From assembly GCA_024639745.1 (NCBI GenBank), contig JAHEHW010000128.1, forward strand, positions 1 to 5,913: DNA of 5,913 bases, read 5' to 3'. The DNA comes from Salaquimonas sp. (GTDB lineage Bacteria > Pseudomonadota > Alphaproteobacteria > Rhizobiales > Rhizobiaceae). Every line of letters begins with the position of its first letter. The stretch's first letter is position 1. Below, one piece after another: positions 1 to 5,555 of the stretch. The notes under the pieces are model-generated. The model was given only the letters and a program-made list of their open reading frames with translations. It was not told where the DNA came from and ran no database searches. Position numbers and translations under genes: made by a program.

Positions 1-549
1 GTCGATTACTGGGACCGGCTTGGCTGGAAAGATACGTTTGCCAGCGCCGAGCATACCGAACGGCAATGGCAATATGCCCGAGCGCTTGGTGAGCGGCAGG
101 TCTACACTCCGCAAGCTGTCATCAATGGCAGGGCGCATCTGATCGGCTCCAAGAAACAGGCGATTGTCGATCAAGCAAAAGCTTTCAGCGCTGGCGGCGA
201 AGGCATGGGGACGCCTATCCGCCTATCAATGGATGGCGACATCATAAAACTGAGTATCCCCGAAAATGCGCTGCAACATCATGCAACGCTTTATGCCGTC
301 TATTTCAATCCCTCCGAGGATGTGGAGGTTCTAGGCGGCGAGAACGCGGGGCGCACCCTCACCTACACCAATATTGTCGGCAAAACCGAAATGATCGGCA
401 TGGTCGGACGTAAGGGGCTTCAACTCGATTTCCTGGCCACCGATATGCGGCACAAGGGTTATGACGGCTGCGCCTTGCTGCTGCAGATGAATGGACCGGA
501 AGGGCTTCCCGGCCCTATCATTGGTGCAAGCGTGATCACCGACCTTTAG
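1..549 (+). CDS. DUF1223 domain protein, C-terminal part (5' end outside window)
   Basis: The reading frame is open from the first base to a TAG stop and gives 182 residues without a start. It begins VDYWDRLGWKDTFAS and continues through QVYTPQAVINGR, which are hallmark segments of the DUF1223 family. These proteins are secreted or periplasmic with a thioredoxin-like fold, and family members usually carry a signal peptide and a CxxC-type motif near the N terminus. Both would lie upstream of this window and cannot be checked. The visible part holds the end of the thioredoxin-like region (about the first 65 residues) and a beta-rich C-terminal half ending in GPIIGASVITDL. A methionine at 205 begins a shorter open frame, but it lies well inside the conserved domain and is not the start. 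A hairpin terminator follows about 25 bases after the stop. The biochemical role is unknown; a redox or thiol function is only suggested by the fold. Confidence 0.93.
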   Translation, partial: VDYWDRLGWKDTFASAEHTERQWQYARALGERQVYTPQAVINGRAHLIGSKKQAIVDQAKAFSAGGEGMGTPIRLSMDGDIIKLSIPENALQHHATLYAVYFNPSEDVEVLGGENAGRTLTYTNIVGKTEMIGMVGRKGLQLDFLATDMRHKGYDGCALLLQMNGPEGLPGPIIGASVITDL

Positions 550-573
550 GATTCTTGGCGTGTTAGATCGTTG

Positions 574-606
574 AAAAAAAGAAACCGGTGCGAGCATCGG
601 TCTTTT
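574..606 (+). terminator. Rho-independent terminator after the DUF1223 gene
   Basis: ACCGGTG (584-590) pairs with CATCGGT (595-601) around a CGAG loop, with one G-U pair. A short T run, CTTTTC, follows at 602-607. An A-rich tract at 574-584 precedes the stem and can partly pair with the T run, so the structure may also act weakly on the opposite strand. It lies 34 bases after the TAG stop. The T tract is short, so strength is uncertain. Confidence 0.7.
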
Positions 607-650
607 CAGTTCGGGGATTGAATGCCTTCAGTCAGTATCAAGAGTGAATC

Positions 651-711
651 GGTCCGGCCGAACGCCTTGGGGGCTGGGGGGGCTGAAAACCAAATGCATT
701 CAGGCCGGACC
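651..711. repeat. Long imperfect palindrome with G-rich loop
   Basis: GGTCCGGCC (651-659) is perfectly complementary to GGCCGGACC (703-711). Pairing continues inward: GAA (660-662) with TTC (699-701) past a bulged A702, GC (664-665) with GC (696-697), and TTGG (667-670) with CCAA (690-693). That makes about 18 base pairs. The apical loop (671-689) contains a run of seven G at 676-682. No T run follows, so it does not look like an intrinsic terminator. It may be a copy of a dispersed palindromic repeat (Brucella carries such families, for example Bru-RS elements), but I cannot confirm membership from one copy. Confidence 0.7.
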
Positions 712-809
712 ATCTGAGGCGAATTCAAGTTGAAATTCGTTCTTGTCTGCAACGTGGTTGAAATGCGGCAGAAACAAGATTTCTGTCCATCGGTGGAATT
801 AATCAGGAC

Positions 810-838
810 TTGCATTCGAGCATTCAAGGATTCAATAT
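810..838 (+). promoter_or_regulatory. Weak promoter candidate for the DUF2794 gene
   Basis: TTGCAT (810-815) and CAATAT (833-838) are separated by 17 bases, a plausible sigma-70-like arrangement for an alphaproteobacterium. Transcription would start near 845 and leave a leader of about 30 bases before the ATG at 876. The match is imperfect, and the upstream terminator at 574-606 is the main reason to expect a promoter somewhere in this region. Confidence 0.3.
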
Positions 839-875
839 CGAACAGCAGATCAACCTACCTGGGTAAAAATCGCTT

Positions 876-1325
876 ATGGATGAAAACCAGTTCGTTCAAA
901 AAACCGCTCTTTCGGCTTCTTCCGGTGAGAGTGATGACTGCGAGACTGGCACAATCAAGCGAGACAATGTGGTGAGTCTTTCGCCTGTCGTACGACGTGG
1001 AGAAGCTACTGCGCAGCCTGCGGGTCAGATCGTTTCCTTTAACCGCCGGGAGCTTGACCAGATCCTGCGGGTCTACGGTTTCAAGGTTGCCGAAGGAGAA
1101 TGGCGCGACTACGCCATTGATATGCTCAAGGACCGCGCTGTCTTTTCAGTGTATCGGCGGACGAGCGAAGTTCCCATGCACTGTATCGAAAAAGTCCCGA
1201 AGCTTGCACGCAAGCAAGGCACTTTTGTCGTGACGGGGAGCGATGGCAGAATCCTGAAACGCGGGCATGATCTCGATCAGGTGCTGAAAGTCTTCGATAA
1301 AAAGCCGAAGCTCAGGCTCGTGTGA
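876..1325 (+). CDS. DUF2794 family protein, function unknown
   Basis: This encodes 149 residues ending in TGA. The core from about residue 50 to 142 reads as DUF2794: IVSFNRRELDQILRVYG, then GEWRDYAIDMLKDRAVFSVYRR, then EKVPKLARKQGTFVV and ILKRGHDLDQVLKVFDKK. The family is small, soluble, found mainly in alphaproteobacteria and has no assigned function. Residues 1-48 are polar and low in hydrophobic residues, probably disordered, and are the part least likely to be conserved. The ATG at 876 is the first start in the frame, but its ribosome binding site is poor (only GGG about 13 bases upstream). A GTG at 969 (residue 32, just before VSLSP) is a possible later start. No signal peptide or membrane segment is seen, so it is probably cytoplasmic. 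The gene stands alone on its strand and ends one base from the stop of the convergent acetyltransferase. Confidence 0.92.
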   Translation: MDENQFVQKTALSASSGESDDCETGTIKRDNVVSLSPVVRRGEATAQPAGQIVSFNRRELDQILRVYGFKVAEGEWRDYAIDMLKDRAVFSVYRRTSEVPMHCIEKVPKLARKQGTFVVTGSDGRILKRGHDLDQVLKVFDKKPKLRLV

Positions 1326-1326
1326 A

Positions 1327-1920
1327 TCAACAACGATCACCGTGGCGTTTCATCTCAATTCCCGACCCCCTGAAAAGACGAGCCGGAACGCCTTCTTGCA
1401 GCGGTGAAGACAAGGATCCCCATCCGAGCTCACGCTGCATCATGACGGAGTCGAGCCAGCGCCCATGCTTCCAGCCGACATCGGTGAATGTGCCCGTCAT
1501 GTGAAACCCGCAACCTTCGTGAAGTGCAACGGATGCACGATTATCGGAATCGCCTATGATGGAAACCATCTGTCTGAAATCGAGCGCCGCGCAGATTTCG
1601 ATCAATTCCATTAGCAGGGTCTTTCCGTATCCCTGCCCTCGCATCCCCTCATCAAGATAAATGGAATTTTCAACGGTCCAGCGATAGGCAGGGCGTGCCC
1701 TGTAGGCTCCCGCATAAGCGTAGCCAACGAAACGAGGGCCTGTCTCCATTATGAGATAAGGATAGCCCTTGTCGGTTATGTCGAGCATCCGGTTTTTCAT
1801 CTCGGCTTCATTAGGCACGGTTAATTCAAAGCTCGCGGTTCCATGCGCCACTGCCTCGGCATAAATTGCCGTAATAGCCGGGATGTCGGCTTCGCAGACC
1901 GGACGGATCGTATAGGCCAT
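1327..1920 (-). CDS. GNAT N-acetyltransferase, phosphinothricin/methionine-sulfone type
   Basis: The 197-residue product should move an acetyl group from acetyl-CoA to the amino group of a small amino-acid-like substrate in the cytoplasm. It opens with IRPVCEADIPAITAIYAEAV and has the family pattern YAYAGAYRARPAYRWTVENSIYL. The acetyl-CoA loop RGQGYG is at 94-99. SIIGDSDNRASVALHEGCGF and DVGWKHGRWLD follow. Glu84 and His134 line up by eye with the catalytic Glu and His of the Bar/Pat enzymes. The start at 1920 is chosen because GGAGAA lies 8 bases upstream and the family N terminus begins there. The frame extends upstream to 2037, but that ATG lies inside the neighbouring terminator. The C terminus runs about 25 residues past the usual family end near ELG. 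The natural substrate may be methionine sulfoximine or sulfone rather than phosphinothricin; the sequence does not decide this. Confidence 0.92.
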   Translation of the reverse strand: MAYTIRPVCEADIPAITAIYAEAVAHGTASFELTVPNEAEMKNRMLDITDKGYPYLIMETGPRFVGYAYAGAYRARPAYRWTVENSIYLDEGMRGQGYGKTLLMELIEICAALDFRQMVSIIGDSDNRASVALHEGCGFHMTGTFTDVGWKHGRWLDSVMMQRELGWGSLSSPLQEGVPARLFRGSGIEMKRHGDRC

Positions 1921-1928
1921 GGGTCTAG

Positions 1929-1934
1929 TTCTCC
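1929..1934 (-). promoter_or_regulatory. Ribosome binding site fixing the acetyltransferase start
   Basis: On the minus strand GGAGAA ends 8 bases before the ATG at 1920. This supports the 197-residue product over the longer frame that begins at 2037. Confidence 0.75.
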
Positions 1935-1974
1935 AGCGTACTGAGCTGCTCTTTTCGGCTCGGGGCAGCAAGGC

Positions 1975-2003
1975 CAGATAAGCCAGCTTTCTTTCACGTT
2001 CAA
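1975..2003 (-). promoter_or_regulatory. Promoter candidate for the acetyltransferase
   Basis: On the minus strand TTGAAC (2003-1998) is followed after exactly 17 bases by TATCTG (1980-1975). Transcription would start near 1968, giving a leader of about 48 bases. It sits just downstream of the terminator of the preceding minus-strand gene, where a fresh promoter is needed. Confidence 0.5.
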
Positions 2004-2021
2004 GCCAGACCACGAACGCGC

Positions 2022-2048
2022 AAAAAAAAGCGCCCAACCGGGCGCTTT
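2022..2048 (-). terminator. Strong Rho-independent terminator after the Bax-inhibitor gene
   Basis: On the minus strand AAAGCGCCC pairs with GGGCGCTTT around a GGTT loop and runs into eight consecutive T. The six-pair GC core is 2030-2035 with 2040-2045, and the T tract is the complement of 2022-2029. It begins about 25 bases after the TAA stop at 2074-2076. This is a textbook intrinsic terminator and separates this gene from the acetyltransferase. Confidence 0.93.
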
Positions 2049-2073
2049 CAGAAGTTTGGTTCAGAGACCTGCC

Positions 2074-2814
2074 TTACTCGCGGTTTCCGAGGAAGTGCAG
2101 CAAGAACATAAAGAGGTTGATGAAGTCGAGGTAGAGCGAAAGCGCCCCCATGATTGCCGTCCGGCCCATCATTTCCTCGTTGCTTGCAACCACATCGTAC
2201 ATATTCTTGATACGCTGGGTATCCCAAGCCGTCAGGCCTGAGAAAATAAGTACGCCGATTACCGAAATCGCGAACTGAAGCGCGCTCGATGCCAAGAAGA
2301 TATTGACGACCGAGGCGATGATCAGCCCGAAAAGACCCATTACAAGGAACGATCCCACGGCCGAGAGATCACGCTTGGTAGTGTAACCGTAAAGGCTCAA
2401 TCCACCAAATGCAGCCGCGGTCACGAAGAAGGTCTGCGCGATCGATGCGCCGGTAAACACCAGAAAAATCGATGACAGCGAAACACCCATTACGGCCGCG
2501 AAGGCCCAATAGGTCATCTGCGCGGCACCGAAGCTGAGCTTATTGATGCCGAAAGACAGCACCATGACAAACGCCAATGGTGCCAGCATGATCACCCATT
2601 TAAGCGGGCTGCCGTAAACGGCTTGAGCGAAAGCCGGATTGTTCATTGCGATGTTGGCCGTGCCAAGCGCAAAGATACCGGTCACGGCGAGCGCCAAAGC
2701 CATATAGTTGTAGACCCGGAGCATATATGCCCGGAGGCCTTCATCGATATCCGCTCCTGCCCTTCCGCCGGCAACATTCCCGGTCGCATAAGGGTTATTG
2801 CGAAAATCTGCCAT
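2074..2814 (-). CDS. Bax inhibitor-1/YccA family integral membrane protein
   Basis: The 246-residue product is an inner-membrane protein of the BI-1 (TMBIM) family. Hydrophobic segments are visible at about 35-55, 70-90, 98-119, 125-145, 151-172, 177-197 and 220-241, which fits the seven-helix fold. Family landmarks are TTKRDLS (145-151), LTAWDTQRIK (194-203) and LSLYLDFINLF (225-235). Asp198 and Asp230 correspond by eye to the aspartate pair that forms the pH-sensitive latch in the structurally studied homologue BsYetJ, a calcium leak channel. Whether this protein conducts calcium is not known. The start at 2814 is preceded by AGGAGAAG; an upstream in-frame ATG at 2862 would add 16 residues but falls right after the predicted -10. 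The first 25 residues are polar and cytoplasmic. The gene has its own promoter candidate and a strong terminator, and follows the ABC transporter operon on the same strand. Confidence 0.95.
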   Translation of the reverse strand: MADFRNNPYATGNVAGGRAGADIDEGLRAYMLRVYNYMALALAVTGIFALGTANIAMNNPAFAQAVYGSPLKWVIMLAPLAFVMVLSFGINKLSFGAAQMTYWAFAAVMGVSLSSIFLVFTGASIAQTFFVTAAAFGGLSLYGYTTKRDLSAVGSFLVMGLFGLIIASVVNIFLASSALQFAISVIGVLIFSGLTAWDTQRIKNMYDVVASNEEMMGRTAIMGALSLYLDFINLFMFLLHFLGNRE

Positions 2815-2819
2815 AAACT

Positions 2820-2827
2820 CTTCTCCT
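2820..2827 (-). promoter_or_regulatory. Ribosome binding site fixing the Bax-inhibitor start
   Basis: On the minus strand AGGAGAAG ends 5 bases before the ATG at 2814, with the GGAG core 8 bases away. This strong match decides for the 246-residue product over the frame from 2862. Confidence 0.85.
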
Positions 2828-2865
2828 ATCGTCGAAACTCGCCCCATTAACGGGATTGCCATTCG

Positions 2866-2894
2866 AATATGGTATGCCTCAAATCCGTGTTCAA
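2866..2894 (-). promoter_or_regulatory. Promoter candidate for the Bax-inhibitor gene
   Basis: On the minus strand TTGAAC (2894-2889) and CATATT (2871-2866) are 17 bases apart, the same -35 hexamer and spacing as the acetyltransferase promoter candidate. Transcription would start near 2859, with a leader of about 45 bases. A second -35-like TTGACT lies just upstream with a poorer -10 (GGATTT), so the exact choice is uncertain. Confidence 0.5.
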
Positions 2895-2905
2895 GTTTAT
2901 TTGAG
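2878..2905. promoter_or_regulatory. Inverted repeat over the -35 region, possible operator
   Basis: CTCAAAT (2878-2884) and ATTTGAG (2899-2905) are a perfect 7-base inverted repeat with 14 bases between. Arm centres are 21 bases apart, two helical turns, and the -35 hexamer lies between the arms. This geometry fits a dimeric regulator binding one face of the DNA, but chance is possible in an AT-rich stretch. Confidence 0.3.
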
Positions 2906-2951
2906 TCAATAACGTTTTTGTGAAGTCCCCCAATTCTTGTATTCTCAGCCT

Positions 2952-5555
2952 TCAGAGCTCACGCAAAACCGGAGCCGCCTTCTGACCAAGGATGCGCCAG
3001 GTGCCGATCAGTCCAAAACCGACTGTCGTCACCAGGGCGATCAAAACCGTCACGACAGCAACTGACGGCAGGAACAGATACGGAAAATCCATGATCCTGG
3101 CGATTACGAACCAGGCTGCCGCACCTCCTGCCACAAGCGCGAACACGGCGGTTGCCGCACCTAGCATTAGATACTCATAGATAAAGGTCCGGGTGAGCTT
3201 GCCGCGCGTAGCACCCAGCGTTTTCAAGACGACAGCGTCATGCACCCGCGCCCGGTTACCTGCCGCCAGGGCGCCACCGAGAACCAGAACGGAAGCTATC
3301 AGCGCAACGCTCGCGGCAGCGCGGATTGCCGTTGCAAGCTGGGAAATCAGACGATTAACCGTGTCTAGAGCTTCGCGAACCCTGACGCTTGTAACCGTCG
3401 GATAAGCATCGGCGACGGCACGAACGATGCGGCCATCACGCTCATCCACCCGTTCTGTCGATTGCTCTTCGTCAAGGGTCAGGGTTGCAATATGAGAATG
3501 CGGCGCACCGGCAAAGGTATTCGGCGAAAATACCATCACGAAATTGATCGCCAGGCTCTCCCATTCGACATTTCTCAAGGAAGCAATTTTCGCGGTGATA
3601 TTTCTGCCAAGAACGTTCACCCTGATCTCGTCACCAATATCCAGGTCAAGTTCGCCAGCCTCTTCTGCAGAGAATGAGACCAGCGGCTCCCCTGTATAAT
3701 CCGCTGGCCACCACTCGCCCTTGGAAAGGGTCGAATTTTCAGGAATATTCGTCGCATAGGTTAGGCCGCGATCACCGCGCAAGACCCAGCCGCCTTCCGA
3801 TCCTACCGGATATTCCCCTGAAGGGATGCCTTTCAACGAAATTATCCGCCCCCGCAGCATCGGCACCGAAAAGATCTTCCCATCCGGCGCCAATTCCGAA
3901 AGGAGCTTCTCGAAAGGCTCCTTCTGGTCGTTTTGTATATCAACAAAGAAAAAGTCCGGAGCCCGTTCCGGCAAGTTGCCGGAAACCTGACGACGAAGGT
4001 TGCCATCGATCAGCGCAAGCGCCACCAGCAATGCCAACCCGAGCCCCAGCGATAGAACAACAGATGGCGTGAGTGAACCGGGACGATAGATATTGCCTAT
4101 CGCCATTCGCAGGGGCGTCGAACGCGGATGCGGCAGGGCTGCGGCCACGTTCTGGATGGCGAGAGCGACAATCCTCAGCAGCACGAACGAAAATGCGATG
4201 GCGCCAACGAACACCGTTGCGACATACCTGTTCTCCGACATGAAAATCGCGAGCGCCACCAGGGCCAGCACACATGCAGCAAGCGCCACGATATAGACCG
4301 GTCTGGGCAGAATATTGGTTCTGGCGTCCGAATGACCACGGAAGAGATCAGTTGCCTGAATTTCCCGAGCGCGACCCAGCGGCCAGATCGCAAACGCGAT
4401 CGCCGTCAGAAGTCCGTACACCGCTCCCAACATCAGGGGCGCCCATTGCAAGCCCGTTGATTGCGGGACCGGCAGAATACCTTGCAAAGCCCAACTGGCG
4501 GCAAACGGCATCAGCGCCCCGATCACAACGCCGATCGCGATCCCGATCAACGCGATCATCAGTATCTGGAACAGGTAGGTTAGGAACACGATGTCTCCGG
4601 CGGCACCAAGGCTCTTAAGTGTCGCGATAACCGGTCTCTTGTTCTCCAGATACGCGCGCACGGCATTCGCCACCCCGACACCGCCAACGATCAGCGCCGT
4701 CAGCCCTACAAGCGTCAGGAAATCTGAAAAACGCCCGATATTTCTCGAAAGAGCGGGCGCAGCGTTTTCCCTAGAGCGCAGCCGCCATCCTGTCTCCGGA
4801 AACCGACTTTCGGCCTCATCGAGAAATGCGCTGACCTGGTCCGCAGACGGGTCATCAAACCGTATTTTCCAAAGATTGGTCACAATCGAGCCCGGCCTGA
4901 CCAACTCAGCACGCTCAAGGCCTTCGAGGGTCATCAGGACGCGCGGCCCAAAGCCGAAATTCTCACCCAGACGGTCAGGCTCACTGGCGATAACGCCCGC
5001 AATCGAGAATGTGCCACTACCGATGGTCAGTTCATCACCGGTTGCAACTCCGAGGCGCTCGGCGAGTAATCCTTCAACCAAAACCACGTCATCGGCGATT
5101 GTACTTGGTTCGACCCTGCGGTTCGTCAGCTCCAGCGTCCCGTAGAGCGGGTAAATATCGTCTACGGCTTTCAATTCGATAAGCGTTTGATCAGATCCGT
5201 CGGACAAACGAGCCATAGCGCGCAATTTGGCGCTACGGCTTACGGTCCCCCAATCCGAGATAAAATCGGTCTGCTCCGGGGTAAGTTGCTGCTGTTCGAG
5301 AGCGATCGACACGTCGCCGCCCAAAATGGCCTGACCCTCTTCCACGATGCCCTGCGTGATCGAGCGGGCTACGGAGTTGACCCCGGCGATCGCTGCAACG
5401 CCGAGCGCTATGCAGGCCAGAAAAACATGGAAACCGCGCAGGCCACCGCGCAGTTCCCTTATTGCGAAGCGCATTGCAAGAGCGATTGCGTTTCTACCGT
5501 GTCCCGTGCTCGCATTTATTTCTGCCGCCGGCGACGGCTGTGCCGCGACGGTCAT
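2952..5555 (-). CDS. ABC transporter permease, FtsX/YbbP-type, 867 residues
   Basis: This is the membrane partner of the ATPase encoded just upstream. By eye there are ten membrane segments: about 42-62, 279-299, 324-350, 372-392, 418-438, 444-466, 497-517, 743-763, 794-817 and 830-852. Two large extracytoplasmic domains, 63-278 and 518-742, lie between them. This duplicated layout with two FtsX modules matches the YbbP class in architecture and length (roughly 800-850 residues). Each module has the coupling-helix motif that contacts the ATPase: ATLKSLGA (311-318) and VVLKTLGA (775-782). Such systems use ATP to drive movements of the periplasmic domains rather than to pump through a pore; the substrate here is unknown, though lipoproteins, lipids or envelope proteins are typical for relatives. 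The start ATG at 5555 overlaps the ATPase stop (ATGA) and follows AAGGAAG by 7 bases. The first 28 residues are polar and cytoplasmic. No terminator is evident after its TGA. Confidence 0.93.
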   Translation of the reverse strand: MTVAAQPSPAAEINASTGHGRNAIALAMRFAIRELRGGLRGFHVFLACIALGVAAIAGVNSVARSITQGIVEEGQAILGGDVSIALEQQQLTPEQTDFISDWGTVSRSAKLRAMARLSDGSDQTLIELKAVDDIYPLYGTLELTNRRVEPSTIADDVVLVEGLLAERLGVATGDELTIGSGTFSIAGVIASEPDRLGENFGFGPRVLMTLEGLERAELVRPGSIVTNLWKIRFDDPSADQVSAFLDEAESRFPETGWRLRSRENAAPALSRNIGRFSDFLTLVGLTALIVGGVGVANAVRAYLENKRPVIATLKSLGAAGDIVFLTYLFQILMIALIGIAIGVVIGALMPFAASWALQGILPVPQSTGLQWAPLMLGAVYGLLTAIAFAIWPLGRAREIQATDLFRGHSDARTNILPRPVYIVALAACVLALVALAIFMSENRYVATVFVGAIAFSFVLLRIVALAIQNVAAALPHPRSTPLRMAIGNIYRPGSLTPSVVLSLGLGLALLVALALIDGNLRRQVSGNLPERAPDFFFVDIQNDQKEPFEKLLSELAPDGKIFSVPMLRGRIISLKGIPSGEYPVGSEGGWVLRGDRGLTYATNIPENSTLSKGEWWPADYTGEPLVSFSAEEAGELDLDIGDEIRVNVLGRNITAKIASLRNVEWESLAINFVMVFSPNTFAGAPHSHIATLTLDEEQSTERVDERDGRIVRAVADAYPTVTSVRVREALDTVNRLISQLATAIRAAASVALIASVLVLGGALAAGNRARVHDAVVLKTLGATRGKLTRTFIYEYLMLGAATAVFALVAGGAAAWFVIARIMDFPYLFLPSVAVVTVLIALVTTVGFGLIGTWRILGQKAAPVLREL

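Larger units (their letters stand above)
550..875. other. Intergenic region with terminator, long hairpin and leader of the DUF2794 gene
   Basis: These 326 bases hold no credible gene. Short open frames on both strands (606-827 minus, 730-975 plus) have no recognisable domain and no good ribosome binding site. From left to right it contains the DUF1223 terminator (574-606), a long imperfect hairpin (651-711), a weaker stem pairing TCTTGT plus CTGC (741-750) with GCAG and ACAAGA (768-779), two GCATTC units eight bases apart (812-825), and a weak promoter candidate (810-838). Confidence 0.7.

Noticed and set aside
812..825. Tandem GCATTC units as a regulator binding site
   Set aside because: Only two short copies eight bases apart, overlapping a weak -35; too little to separate from chance.
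606..827. Minus-strand open frame of 73 codons in the intergenic region
   Set aside because: It reads straight through the long hairpin and the G tract, shows no domain, and lacks a convincing ribosome binding site.
730..975. Plus-strand open frame of 81 codons overlapping the start of the DUF2794 gene
   Set aside because: It starts with TTG, has no domain, and overlaps the better supported gene by 100 bases in another frame.
1921..2037. N-terminal extension of the acetyltransferase by 39 residues
   Set aside because: Its ATG lies inside the terminator hairpin of the upstream gene, the extra residues match nothing in the family, and a good ribosome binding site precedes the ATG at 1920.
2815..2862. 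N-terminal extension of the Bax-inhibitor protein by 16 residues
   Set aside because: The ATG at 2862 falls a few bases after the predicted -10, while AGGAGAAG sits correctly before the ATG at 2814.
2941..2960. Possible terminator after the permease gene
   Set aside because: The CTCAGCC/GAGCTC segments do not form a stable stem on the minus strand and no T tract follows.
4591..5145. Open frame of 184 codons on the plus strand inside the permease gene
   Set aside because: It is fully antisense to conserved FtsX-type coding sequence, and its Ser/Arg/Pro-rich product has no domain.
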